The notes under the pieces were generated by a model. It searched no databases. It saw only the letters and a list, made by a program, of their open reading frames with translations, and had not been told where the DNA came from. From Sporobolomyces roseus (Eukaryota > Basidiomycota > Microbotryomycetes > Sporidiobolales > Sporidiobolaceae), in contig JADILM010000005.1 in assembly GCA_016617785.1 (NCBI GenBank), positions 62,001 to 126,000 of the forward strand: 64,000 bases of DNA, written 5' to 3'. Positions 34,195-45,082 of this stretch are shown one piece after another. The translations under genes were made by a program, and so were the position numbers. Each line of letters starts with the position of its first letter. Position 1 is the first letter of the stretch.

Positions 34195-35390
34195 TCACAG
34201 ATCTGGAAGCGAGAAGATATGAGTAAGCGTGGTGTAGGGCAAGCATGCGAGCAATCGAGAGAACTCACGGAAAACACCTTTGGCTTCGTCAATCAAGTCA
34301 ATTTCGATCCCTTTCGCCTGAGATACCTCCGTCAGCGTTCCAACCTGACCTGAGAAGACTACAGAGAGTTGACCACCTTTCTTGAGAGTCCGAGGGTGCG
34401 AATGGAGGAAGAAACGGGAGATGCGAAGAAGGTTTCGAGTTGGTCGAAGGGAACGACATGAGGGAATTCGAGGCGTTCGACCGAAGGGGGGAGATGACTG
34501 AGGAGCAGAGCGAGAGTAGGATGGAAGTAAGGTGTGCTGTGGGACGATTTGTAAGTGAGGGATTTGAGGCTTGGGAGATGCGAGAATTGCGAAAGAACTG
34601 AGGGATCAGGCGAGGGGGACAAGGGTAAGGGACTTTCGATGAGTACGAGATGCTCCAATTTGGTGAGGTGAGTGATGAACCATAGTGCGTCGTGCGAGAT
34701 TTGCGTGCGAAATACTCGGAGATTTGAATTGGTCGGAGGTGGTGGAAGTTCGCTCCCTGAAGATCGAGGGTCCCAGCAGTCCAGTGTAGCCAGAGTATCA
34801 GGGATTGGAGCACAGTGGAGCAGCCTCTCGCGATACCCATACCTCCAGCACCTCAACTTCTTGAGATTCGGAAATATCTTCCACCCTCCGACTCGACTCA
34901 AATCAATGTGACCATCGACGTCCAGTTCTGTCCAACGTGATCCCGTACGACTGACGACTCGTTGGATTCGAGGATGGTCTTGCCAATCTCTGGGTAGCTT
35001 GAGCGAGTTGACGTTCGGAACAAGGTTGAGAATCGTTTGTAAAGATCTATCGGGTCGCACCAAGTCGACAGAAGGTGACAGCTCCTCCTTCCTCTTCTCG
35101 TGTACTTCTATAGTGATTTTCTTGACCAATCGACCTAGTTTGAGTCTGTCTTCGAGAGTAACGAGGAATTGATCGCAAGAACTCGTGTAAACCCACTTGA
35201 TGTCTTCGGGTTCGTTGAAGCTACCGACTCGATAGATGTCGAGTGTGACGGAGTTGTAGAGAGATTCGAGTGCCAAGGGTAAGTATCGACGAGCGAGGAT
35301 ACAGCAGTTTGCTAAATCGGATTTCGAAAGTTGGTCGTGTCGAAAGATTTCGGCGAGGAGTTCAGTAGGAAGGGAAGTAGGATGTGACAT
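34195..35390 (-). CDS. F-box/leucine-rich protein, about 378 aa, two exons
   Basis: F-box at residues 6-45 (SLPTELLAEIFRHDQLSKSDLANCCILARRYL), followed by LRR-like units (NVNSLKLPRDW, FPNLKKLRCWRYG, LTKLEHLVLIES, LPSLKSLTYKS, LPPSVERLEFPHVVPFDQLE). Exon 1 (34377-35390, 338 codons) ends at LGLSRK. A 59-nt intron (donor GTGGTC, branch CTGAC, acceptor TCTCAG) leads to AKGIEIDLIDEAKG, restoring the C-terminal KGI-type ending seen in its paralogues, to a stop at 34195. Without splicing the frame ends at 34359. A further splice at a GTGAGT near 34270 is possible, so the last residues are uncertain. Confidence 0.78.
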
Positions 35391-35524
35391 CGTGTGATCG
35401 GGTGAGGGGGCGCTGGGTTCGGAAGGATGAAGAGGCGAGAATGAAGCGGGTCGCAAGAGAGCTGCGAGAGGAATAGATATTCAACTTCGAATAAATACGG
35501 TAATGGGCAGGAGAGCTCACCTAA

Positions 35525-35862
35525 GAGTACTTTCCGCTGGAGATAGCGCAACTGAGCTGACGTCGAATTAGCGGGACGAAGCGAGGCTAGCAATTCGGCT
35601 AGCAGCTCTGGACCGGCAACACGGCAACACAACGAGGTCAGCTCCCTAGAGCATGGAGAGATATAGATAAAGGTAACATCTGGACTTACAGCAGCGAGCT
35701 CTGTGATGCTGTCCAGTTGAGAAAGCGAATTCGAGATGAGAGGTTTCAAGTAGGCTTGAGATTGATCTAGACTTTGAGGGATGACGTGAATAGCTTCAGG
35801 CGGTTCGTATTCGACTACTTTCGATCTTGAGCTGTTCGGTAGGTCGTTCAAGGCGGTCTAGT
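35525..35862 (-). other. Upstream exons joined to the F-box gene at 34-35 kb
   Basis: Two coding-like exons precede the F-box exon: one after an ATCACTAG acceptor (PQSLDQSQAYLKPLISNS, LDSITELAA) and one of about 87 nt (ELLAELLASLRPANSTSAQL, ending KVLL). Donors GTAAGT and GTGAGC and acceptors GGTCCAG and CTCGCAG splice in frame to the F-box exon, predicting an N-terminal extension of about 110 residues. No ATG was identified for the first exon. Confidence 0.45.
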
Positions 35863-36386
35863 GATTGGTTGAGGTTCAAAAAATGGGCGACTCGTTTTTC
35901 TCCTTCTTACCATTCACTCCCTCTCTCCAGACTCTGTTGTCGTACTCTGGATAGCGTGTCATCTCTGCAGATGATAGCTTGCGGTTGTCAAACTGCCTCG
36001 CTTGGGTGTATCTCGACTTTCTTCGCCAATTTTCGTCATTCGTTTCATCTCTGCTTCAACGAGAGCCTTGGGTTGCATGCTTCACCTCAGGCCTCAGAGC
36101 TACTCGGCTAGAACATGCTTTGCGCGAGCATTCGAAAGCGACGGGAGCTTCGAGGTCCGCCGGTAAGAGAAACAATTTCTCCTATCCTCCCTCGTGGCAT
36201 CTCCGTAAACTGACCGCGGCCTTCTCCTTGGCAGCGAGCGACAGGCAAACAGACGTTACTTTCTCTCTTCCTCACTCTCCTTTACCTCTTGTTCTTCAAA
36301 GCGAGTGTCGGCGTCGAGCTCTCCCCATTTGGCTCAATTTTCGCCGTATTTCGAAACGCACAACCCAACGAACTCACGCAAGAGCA
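35863..36386. other. Divergent gap upstream of an F-box gene and repeat-family gene G
   Basis: An ATG at about 35969 on the minus strand starts a short exon-like stretch with a GTAAGAAG donor, but it does not splice in frame to the exons at 35525-35862. Otherwise only incidental open frames; promoter region of gene G. Confidence 0.35.
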
Positions 36387-37934
36387 ATGTCCGCATCAGC
36401 ATCAACTCACATCTCCGAGCTAGACCACCTTAGAAACGTTGTACGGACCCTTATCACGAAGCTCCCGAGTCAAAGCGAAATCGTCAAGAAACTCAACGAA
36501 GTAGTTCACCTCGGTAACAGTGAATGGATTAGCCTTGGACGACTTCATCCTGTCATGGAAGATTCCAAGACTTCACCTCACAGCTGGAAAGAATATCTAG
36601 TCGACGCTGTTTCGGCAGCTCAAGCGGACCCAACGAATGTGAGTCTACAAGCGCTACTTCTCCGATCGCGTACGAGCTGACCCAGTACTCTCTCAGCCAT
36701 CTCGTCACGATAAGGTCCTTCATATCGTCAAGGGCTGTGAGGTGATCCCGACTTCCGTATTCTCCTCTGCCAAGCGTCAAGTTGCTGACGATCGAGCGTT
36801 CTCCACCTTCTAGCTCGCCCTCGCTGCTCACAGCTACGGAGAGTTCCACAAACTCATCGCTCAGCTACCCGATGACAACGACCTCGAAAGCTGTGGCCCT
36901 GGAGTTCGTCAGAGCATTCTCGACACCTGCTCGCGCATTCGCAAGATCACTCTTGAGCAGTGGGAGTTGACGCCCCAACTCCCTACTTCATCCGCTATAT
37001 CAGGCGGGTCAACAAGCATCACTCTCGGAGAGTCTCTACACCAGAAGCTTTCGATCGCACTCACCACGAATCCCACGGATGTGCATGGTCAGATGGTACG
37101 TTTTGTTTTGCCCAGTCGCTGATCAGCCTGAGCTGACAAGGGATCTATACGCATCTGCTCAGGCTTGGGGCTTCGTCAACATGGCGTTGGAAGAGCTCGA
37201 GGTACGTCAACTTCTGTGTATTATCAATTCTGAGCTTGTCAAATCTGTTCACACTGAATCGTTCATCTGGCTGTCGGCAGGCCTTTGGATATTATCAAGA
37301 CTTCCGAGAACAGGCTAAAGCGCTTCCTGTGGCCGAGAGTGGGATCGCAGGATGCCTCAAGCGTTCGTTGCTCTCGATGTCGCTTCACAATTACGTGGTG
37401 CTCTGCCGACTTGACGGCAGTGTCGCAAACGGGTCAAGAAAGCTGTTGAAGGAAGTGAAAGAAGTGGAGGAGCTCACTTTGCTACTGGAGGAAGGTAAAC
37501 TTTCGGAAGATGACGAGCAAAACACTCACGAAGATATTGTCAGTTAATTCTGGTTGCTAAGACTGATTTTGTTGCACTGACTCACTACATCAACTCATAG
37601 GATTCCATTGTCGATACAATCTGTTCTGCATGTGTGAGCAGTCACCCGTTCCTTCGTACTGATCGAGTCTATTCCCCGCTGAACTCGTTGTGCAACAGTC
37701 GACCGCGCTCGGTGCACGATGGCATAAAGTACTTCCGCTACTTCGTTTGCCGTTTCCACGATTGCAAGTGAACTGATTTCTCTTTCGCAGATTTGGAACG
37801 ATAACGTTCGCCATTTCGGCCTGCCACGCGACTTCCGCCTTGACGAAACACACGCTCACAGTCTCTCCCACTCCCTCTCAAGCTCGAGAGCTTTCCGCCC
37901 GATCAATCGTAGAAATCTAGTTAGATTCCACTAG
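36387..37934 (+). CDS. Repeat-family gene G, complete three-module protein, 345 aa, plus strand
   Basis: Same unrecognised family as genes A-E but isolated and on the opposite strand. Exons, all phase 0: 36387-36638 (84 codons), 36697-36726 (10), 36814-37095 (94), 37163-37201 (13), 37281-37538 (86), 37601-37633 (11) and 37791-37934 (48 with stop), total 1038 nt. Modules contain NSEWISL, LEQWEL and NYVVLCRL. The three tiny exons encode PSRHDKVLHI, AWGFVNMALEELE and DSIVDTICSAC. The last has the standard 33-nt length and position; the other two are 30 and 39 nt, so the size constraint is looser here. Branch sites CTGAC or CTGACG precede most acceptors. The tail exon is His/Ser/Arg-rich. Function unknown. 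Confidence 0.75.
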
Positions 37935-38636
37935 AGAGGTCATGAAGAAATGCTAGATCTGAGTTGCATTCACAAATCCCTTCTCTATTCTACCAAAGTT
38001 GGGTCGTCCGAAGGTATATGCCTGCGATAGAGAAAGGAAGAAAGAGTAGAGCTTGCCAACGCACGATACGGGTGAGACTCGTTTGAGCCGAGTGCGGTTG
38101 AGGAGAAAGGGTCCAACGCGACGGAGGGCGAAAGAGGAAGAAATGCGAAGGAAGAGTGATTCGCAGCAAAGGTTCCGCGTTCTTCTCGGTGACTATTGAG
38201 AAGGAGGTCGATACGAGTTCGAGAAAAGAGCGAAGGAGGCGCGAGCATTTTCGACGAAAGTTATTTCGCAAGCTCAAACCGACTCGAATCACAAGCTCCG
38301 TTCAGCGTCCTACAGCAGCAGACTCACAGTCGTACAGTACCGAGTGACAGAGGCAGCATCCATGTTAGAAGGCATCTACTGAAGAATAGGAGAACAGCTC
38401 GAATTCCCTCGTCCCACCTTCATCTCCAGTACTCTACAAATCCACGATACTCTGCCCGTCTTGTCATAACACCTCACTTCACCTCGCTATACCTCGCTTC
38501 GCAATACAGCGACTCCACTCTTCTCTCTCCGTCCTCTTGCCTCCCTTTTTCCCACTTGATTTCCGATTGGATGACTGGCCGACGAGAGACTGCGATTGAA
38601 AGGAGAATGGTCGTAGTTGATGGGTGAAGATGAACT
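37935..38636. other. Convergent 3' gap between gene G and an F-box gene
   Basis: Tail-to-tail spacing of about 700 bp. No gene supported; the open frames here are unconvincing and overlap one another on both strands. Confidence 0.35.
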
Positions 38637-39953
38637 TCAAGAGGATTCTGACGATTGAGGGGAATCACAAGGAGATTGACTTGAGGTGAAAGATCGGGAT
38701 TCGGAATCGTCAGATTTGATCCTGTTCAAATTGAGAGTGTCAGCTGTGGTACCCCATTTGGCAGGACAAGGGAGAAGTAGATATACATCCCAAGCTTCAC
38801 GCTCGAGCCAGATGAGCTCGACCGGACTGCGTTCGAACATCGATCCTAGCGTCTCCATTTCGAACGCGCTTGACTTCTTGCTTAACCCAATTTCTGGTAC
38901 CGCCATTTCCGGTCGATCCAACAAAAAAGTAAGGAGAGTGAAGGGGGTTGGTCCTAGGAACTCGAGGCGTTGAAGCGAAGGAGGCATGCAAGTGAGGAGG
39001 GTACTCTTGACAGCTTGATCCGAACACCGACGAGAACGACCGTGTCCATTACTCTTGCTTCCGAACAGCGCCTCCACCTCCTCCGCAGTTGATTCACCTG
39101 AGAATGTAAGCTTCCGTAACAAGGGTGATTGACCGAAACTTGTCCAGAAGGATTCGGAAAGTTGTATGTTCTTCGAGCGGTCTTGATCGGTACCGTAGAG
39201 CAGAATGAGGTGGGTGAGTTCGGCGAGTTCAAGGAAAGGGAGGGTTGCGAAAGTGGACAAGGGGACCTGGAGTGTGCGAAGACTATCGTAGCTACGGCGA
39301 AGGAAATCGAGGAGTTTGCTCGTATTTCGGAAGATCTCGAAGTGAATCAGCTGGGCGGGGGGCCGAGTCGATCCAGCCCAGTCTTCCAGTGGGTCCTCCT
39401 CAGTCGAGACAAGCGTGAGCCTTTGCAGAGAGTCAGATTTGGTGAAATATCTGTAATCCTCTGGAAGGATGTCCGAGATGAGCTCGGAGAAAGACGTATA
39501 TCCGAGCACGCCACTAGAGTCGTCCGCCGACCACCCAGTGCAGTCACTCGTGCCGTCGTCTGTCATAATGAGCCTGCGATGGTTGGGCGCTGCCTCCAGA
39601 AACGTCAAAATGGCGGAATTCAGTGATGTGCGAACGCCTGAACAGGTGTAATCTCCAACGGCGAATTCGAGTGATCGGATATGGTTTCGGAGGGATTCGG
39701 AGCTCCTCAGAGTGACGAGCAGTAACCACGACTTTTCCGAGTACACCCACATATCACCCTCCCGACTGTCCACCTCATTGCCTTCAAACATACTCTGAAA
39801 GCAGCGCACTTCAATACTGTGATACAGCCATCTCTGTGCCGTCTGTAGGTATCGGCGGGAGAGGAGGCAGCAGTTTGCTAGATCTTGTCTTTTGAGTTCC
39901 GAAGAGCGAAAGATTTCGTTCATAACGTCGACCGGAAAGGGGGAGTGAGGCAT
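38637..39953 (-). CDS. F-box/leucine-rich protein, 438 aa, single exon
   Basis: F-box at residues 4-42 (FPVDVMNEIFRSSELKRQDLANCCLLSRRYL) and an irregular leucine-rich body (LTHLILLYGTDQDRSK, LLRKLTFSGES, MPPSLQRLEFLGPTPFTLLTF). The C-terminus is longer than in its paralogues, with a Ser-rich tail (SPCDSPQSSESS) after the usual end, so the ancestral stop or last intron may have been lost. The ATG lies directly before the F-box. Predicted SCF adaptor. Confidence 0.83.
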   Translation of the reverse strand: MPHSPFPVDVMNEIFRSSELKRQDLANCCLLSRRYLQTAQRWLYHSIEVRCFQSMFEGNEVDSREGDMWVYSEKSWLLLVTLRSSESLRNHIRSLEFAVGDYTCSGVRTSLNSAILTFLEAAPNHRRLIMTDDGTSDCTGWSADDSSGVLGYTSFSELISDILPEDYRYFTKSDSLQRLTLVSTEEDPLEDWAGSTRPPAQLIHFEIFRNTSKLLDFLRRSYDSLRTLQVPLSTFATLPFLELAELTHLILLYGTDQDRSKNIQLSESFWTSFGQSPLLRKLTFSGESTAEEVEALFGSKSNGHGRSRRCSDQAVKSTLLTCMPPSLQRLEFLGPTPFTLLTFLLDRPEMAVPEIGLSKKSSAFEMETLGSMFERSPVELIWLEREAWDVYLLLPCPAKWGTTADTLNLNRIKSDDSESRSFTSSQSPCDSPQSSESS

Positions 39954-41049
39954 ATTGTGTCAAAGAGATCTGGGAGGAGTCGGGGGAAGAATCGGGAAAG
40001 TGCACGAGTGATGGCGGGAGAGACGAGAATGAGGCTTAAGGAAAGGTGTTTTTGAGAGAAACGAAGGGAAACGGGAGAAAGGGCGGGGAAGGTCGGCTTA
40101 GGGACGAGGAGTGATCGAAAGGATGGATCGAGGTGAGAAAGGGTAGGATAAGGGAATGCGACAGAGGAGGAAGAAAGAATTGGGATGTTTGGGCGAGAGG
40201 GAGGAAAGAAGTCGAGAATCGAACGTCTAAAGAGCAGAAGGTTAGCTCATTCACTGCGAGTACGATAAGATTCACTCACGGTACTGCTCAAGCTATCGCT
40301 ACGTTCGGGTCGTTCGAACTCGAGGATGTTGAGGGATCGAATTTGAGGAGGTCGGAGAAGGACGAATTCGATTGTAATTGGTGACGGTGCGCTACCGTTC
40401 GACTTGTATGCTTGCTATGATCCTATCCTATGGTATAGTTGAGTTCGAAAGTCGAGCGGTGAAAGGTAAGAAGAAGAAAAGCGAATCAAGATTTCTGTCC
40501 CTCTGACCAACACCTCGCAACTCTCGATAGCGCCTGTAGACGGCTAGCGTCCATAGTCATGCCGTAGGATCCGAAGTGAGCTGTATCCGAGCGCTTCCTG
40601 AGGCTCGAAGGTGAATTCATCCCTTCATCTTCTCTCGATTGTTTCGTCCCCCGCTCACTGCCTATTGCGCTTTGCGTTAAGCAGCAGTGACAGTAGCCAT
40701 GATACTTGGTGAATGTATAGCTTCCCTTCGGTCGCGAGGCCTTGTTTCGCTCTACATTTAAAACGCTCTTGACTCTCGACCCGCTCGTTTCGTCGCTTCG
40801 CACGCCTAGGATTCTCGCTCAGTCTACGATTCAGGGCTTGGGAGTAGCTCTCAGGTATCGCAGGTCGCTCAGATCAACTCGGGAGCGATAGGAACTAGAC
40901 TAAATTCGACACTTGCGAAGCAAAACTTTCAACTAAAGACAACATCAGATACTTTCCCTCGACTCTCAAACAAGCGCTTTCACTTCCCTTCCTTATGAGC
41001 CTCTCCGTCGCATCCTCTCACCTCCTCAACTCTTCCCACGATTCTCCCA
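39954..41049. other. 1.1-kb gap after the F-box gene
   Basis: No intact gene. On the minus strand, near 40490-40620, a frame ending LQALSRVARCWSEGQKS loosely resembles the C-terminal end of the F-box proteins but is too short to call. Confidence 0.3.
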
Positions 41050-43653
41050 TCACTTCCTACCTTTCCTTTTCCTCCCCTTCGCACCACCTCGTTTCGTTCC
41101 CTTCTTCTCCCCAATCTCATCTTCCTCCTTCCTTCCTCTCTCGCTCCCACCAGCCTTCGAAGTCTCCGCATTCTCTCCCTCCTTCGGCCCTCGCAAGTCG
41201 AATACTCCCCTCGAGATCTCAGGACTAGTAGGAGCCGATTCCTCCATCTCCTCTACCTCGCCTTGAAGCAGAGTCGAAAGGGGCAAGTTGGGTGACTCAA
41301 GTGGAATGGGAGCGATTGAGGATGAGGAAGAATTGGAGGGAGAAGGAGGCTCGAATGATTCGGTCGAGGGAGAAGGGATGGAGGAGAGACGAGAGGAAGG
41401 GGTGGGATAGTCAGATGCTGAGGGAGCTTGACGTCGAAAGAGGATAAAGCGTTAGCATGTGCTGAAGAAGAGGGGACAGGAAATCGGAAACTCACGAACA
41501 GAACTCCCGACTTCGACGCTATTCGCATCCTCTCCCTCCCAAGCTCCCTCATCGACGCTTTTTGCAGTATCAGGTCCCTCCCCCGTCTCGCTTCCGTCTT
41601 CCCTTCCCTCGCGTTTCTCCAATTTCCTCATCTCCCTCTCCTCGAACCTCAGCTTGACGGGCGACTCTGCCCTCTCATCCACCAAAGAAGGAGGAGGTGC
41701 GACAGGCGATTCGGGCCGTGAATCTTGAGGGGGTCGGAGTCGGGGGAGTAGCGGAAGCACCTATGATCGTTGCGAAATGGGAAGATAAGGTTGGGAATGA
41801 GACTCGTTTGGAGGAGGCTGAGGGGTGGAAGGGAGAGTGAATCGAAGGGCGACGATGAGTGGTGATTGAAGGGTCAGAAGCAGAAGGAGCGGGACTGTGG
41901 GAAGGATGTAGGGAAGAAGGTGGATCAATTTTGCGACTCGCTTCTTCGTGAACCCTAACTCACCTTTCTTCTTGTACAGCTTGAACTTTTATGCCTTGAT
42001 CGCGCCTTCGACTCGTCTTCACTCCATCTCTGAATACTTCTCCGACCGCCATGACGACTTCTGTGAACAACACGACAACTCTCGCGATCAAGTAATAAAG
42101 CTCTCCAACTTCTGAAACGATCGCCGTCAAGACTGCCCACACCAAACTCAAGGTCGACTTCATCGAGATGACTGGAGCTTGTTGCTGCTGTGTGCGGGAG
42201 AGGGAGTCGAGGGAATCGATGATACGAGGACTTGGGAGTGGAGGATTAGAGTTAGCTCGAATGGATTGGAGAGCTTGTATCTCGTCTGGAGTTGGAAGAG
42301 GGGACGGGAGCTCGACGTGTAGAGTCGAGAGTACTGAGGGAATTGAAGAGGAGATAGTCGGTGTAGAGGAGGAAGTAGGGAAGAGACTTGTTTGGCGAAG
42401 AGGTCGGGGAGTGCGGGATCTCGAGCGGGAACGAGAACGAGATTTCCTGCCAGGAGAGTTTGAGGAGAGACGAGATGGAGAGGGGAGCTTGAGGCGAGGA
42501 CTGCCTTGATCTAGGTGGAGATATCGAAGGAGTCGGAAAGCGAAGAAGAGGGAGATCGGTGCGATGACTTTCGAAACGAGGAAAGCGAAGAAGGGTTGTA
42601 AGACTGTTGGTACGAAGCGGTGGAGGAGGGAAGATGGAGTGATCGAGTTATCGGGAAGAGAGAGTCGAAGATGAATGAGTTGGAATTGATCCCGTTCGTT
42701 TCCCCTTTCGTCGTCTTCGTCAACAGCTTTCCTCTTCCCCTTTCCTCCTTTATTGGTTCCGTCTCTGTCCTCACTCACGTCTTTCATTTCCTTCTGCTCT
42801 CCTCGATCCTTCTTTCTCGTGAAGACCAATTCGACTTTCCTGTTCTCTCCAACCGAGACCCAATCATCGTAATTCTCGTCCCTGCTCCCCGCTCGATAAG
42901 CCAACGAAGGATTGATCCCATCGACTCCCGTGGTAGTAGTGTTGACACTTCCGAACCTCGACGTCCATCGTAAATCTGCGGTCCAAATTTTGATCGACCT
43001 TTCTTCGACTACTTTTGGGTCGAGCTGAGCGAGAACGCTAGAGGGAGAGTATGGAGAGAGAGGCGAGATATCAGTGATGGAGAGAGACCAGTTTGAACGA
43101 GGCAGAGTATTGACTGCGAGGATTGGAAGATGGAAGATTGCAAGAGATTTCGCAGAGGTTGAGTTGCGTAGATCTGGATGGGAAGATTCAGAGTTGAGGT
43201 GACCGAGAGTAGGAGGAGATACTGGAAGGTAAGGAAGCGAGATAGTGAGATTAGGCGAGATGTGAGAAAGCGTCGAGGAGGAAGAGGGAATTGGAGGATT
43301 CGCGAAGAAATGTTGAATTAGATCTATCAAACCACACTCAAATCAGTCAGGCGTGCTCTCAGTTGAAAAGTAAGGTATAGCATGGCTAGTAACGACCCCT
43401 GCCGAGCATCAAACATAGAGAGACGCTCGTTTGTCGCACAATCCATCTGCTACAGTTCCTTCTCCAGCTCGAAACGACATCTCAGAGATACCTTTAACCC
43501 CTCCTATCCTCTGTGCATCCCCTCAGCTGTAGTGAGAGAAAGCTCGACTCACCCTGGACGAGTTGTTGATCAATCTCTTTCGAATTGCCTTGTTTCGTTT
43601 CATCTTGCTGCACGCTTCCTCGAGTAGCGTCAGTGGCACTCGTAGACTCCATG
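41050..43653 (-). CDS. Unrecognised multi-exon protein with hydrophobic segments
   Basis: The probable ATG at 43653 starts a polar leader (MESTSATDATRGSVQQDE), with a donor near 43550 and an acceptor (TTTGATAG) near 43324. A long exon (about 41965-43323) follows, with WSLSITDISPLSPYSP, a charged Lys/Glu linker, a hydrophobic stretch (FFAFLVSKVIAPISLFFAF), an RSRSRSRSRTPRP run and another hydrophobic stretch (SLVWAVLTAIVSEVGELYYL). A donor GTGAGT ends it at about 41964. Downstream, exons around 41471-41760 (acidic, Glu-rich) and 41050-41407 (a GEVEEMEES stretch, ending in a Lys/Arg-rich tail) are linked by a good intron, but the join across 41770-41960 is unresolved because the hydrophobic frame there ends in a TAG. 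Likely a membrane protein of unknown function; exon borders need RNA. Confidence 0.5.
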
Positions 43654-44148
43654 CGAATTGTCAAAGTGACTTGGAATGTCGAAGCAGAGAGATGAGGATA
43701 GATGAAGAGGGAGGAGAGGAGCGTTTTGACGCTCCACTTTCTCAAAACTTTCGCATTTTCGTTCTCAAAGAGACAATCTCACTTTTCTCGAAACCTTGTC
43801 TTACAAAGGACCAATCTTTGAGGTTTAGTAACGAAAACGAGGAGATGAAACATGATTGAACGATAGCTAGATTAGCAGAAAAGTGGTAACGACAGAAAGA
43901 GTAAAAATGCGAAGTTATCGTAAAAGTGCGAGCGAAAAGGTCGTTGGAGCGGTAAAGGGACAGGAAAGGGGAAGGGAAGACGAAGGAAAGATAGGAAAGC
44001 ATAGGATGTGAAGTGGGAGGGAGAGAACTGATTTGGAAGGAGAAGAGGGAGCTACTGGAAAACGAAGAATCCGTCAGTTTTGCGAAAGACTCGCAAAGAG
44101 GCAGAGAGGGAAACTCACGTGAGAATTGCTCGCAGATGTGCTGTCCTG
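43654..44148. other. Upstream region of the unrecognised membrane-type gene
   Basis: Nothing supported beyond incidental Ser/Phe-rich open frames on the minus strand. Confidence 0.3.
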
Positions 44149-44335
44149 TTACCGATAGTCCACCCCTATCACTGACAATTCCACACCTTTCGCCGAACAT
44201 AATCCTCTCGCCGCGATCAACAAAGCGTCCCTCGTTCGTCTCTCTTCATCCTCCTCCTGAGTACAGCTCTTGAGATTGAGGCTGGAAATCGACTTCGTGA
44301 CAGAGTGCGATTCGTGGAGATCCCTCTTTCGAATA
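44149..44335 (-). pseudogene. F-box protein C-terminal relic
   Basis: A short frame reads LKSCTQEEDEERRTRDALL, then LCSAKGVELSVIGVDYR and a stop at 44149. The C-KGVEL ending is the characteristic last segment of the F-box/LRR proteins in this window (compare CEEKGVAFEE and CEGTGIEVML). No F-box or leucine-rich body lies upstream in frame. Confidence 0.5.
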
Positions 44336-44830
44336 CCATTCCTCCGAACTTGCTTGCTGAACGATGATTCCAGCTTTGAAAGGGCGATTGTTAAAGGTAG
44401 AGAGCGTCCGCGTCGGTGTCGGCGTAGCTGAATCCGAGAGAAGTGGTGAAAAGAAGGAAGAAAGGGGGAAACGATGAGAGGGAAAGAGAAGTTGGCGGTG
44501 GATTGGGAAAGTAGACGACTTGGGTATAGCTGAATCTGAAAGTTCTGGGGGGTACCGGGAACAGGATCGAGGCTACCCGAGAGCGGGATGAGGGGGTCGA
44601 GAGTATCGAATTCGGGAGATAGCGTCGAAGATGAGGAGGAAAATGTCGAAAATGTTGAAGCGAGGAAGCGAGGGAATACGTCGATTGAGCGGCGTGGGTA
44701 GGGCGTATAACGAGTATGCAGTCAAGCTAGAGCCGAGGTAGCTGAGAGAGGGAGGGAAAGCGTAACGACGGTGAGAAGCGGCTCTTCTCAACAGTGGGAG
44801 ATGAAAGGAAAGACTCGCCAGTCCGCAGCA

Positions 44831-45082
44831 TCAAGCGTCTGCTGATGAATAATGAGACACCGCCAGATTGATCCCTCTCGCCTCACACATCCCCCTCACG
44901 GCATTCTGTAAATTCTCCTGCATCCGCCTATTGGTCTCATTATAGCTCAGTCGGTCAACTACGAGGTCAAGATTCTTGATTCCGGGCTTGAGGTCGAGTC
45001 CAAGGAACGTGGCAATTTGGTCAACGAAGATTCCTCCATCGAAGATGACTTTTTCCCGAAACTTCGAAGAAGTGAACGGGTC
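44831..45082 (-). pseudogene. Second F-box protein C-terminal relic
   Basis: An open frame of about 84 codons contains VDQIATFLGLDLKPGIKNLD, then NAVRGMCEARGINLAVSHYS and a stop at 44831. It matches the last leucine-rich unit and the MCE-x-GI ending of the F-box/LRR family. The frame is lost upstream of about 45085, where coding-like text continues in another frame (WESSPGSLLNFDLPQ), so a frameshift is likely. A tRNA-like A box inside it is coincidental. Confidence 0.6.

Noticed and set aside
44900..44995. tRNA-like A box (TAGCTCAGTCGG) and near-B box (GGTCGAGTCC)
   Set aside because: It lies within a coding-like F-box relic on the other strand, and the arms do not fold into a cloverleaf.
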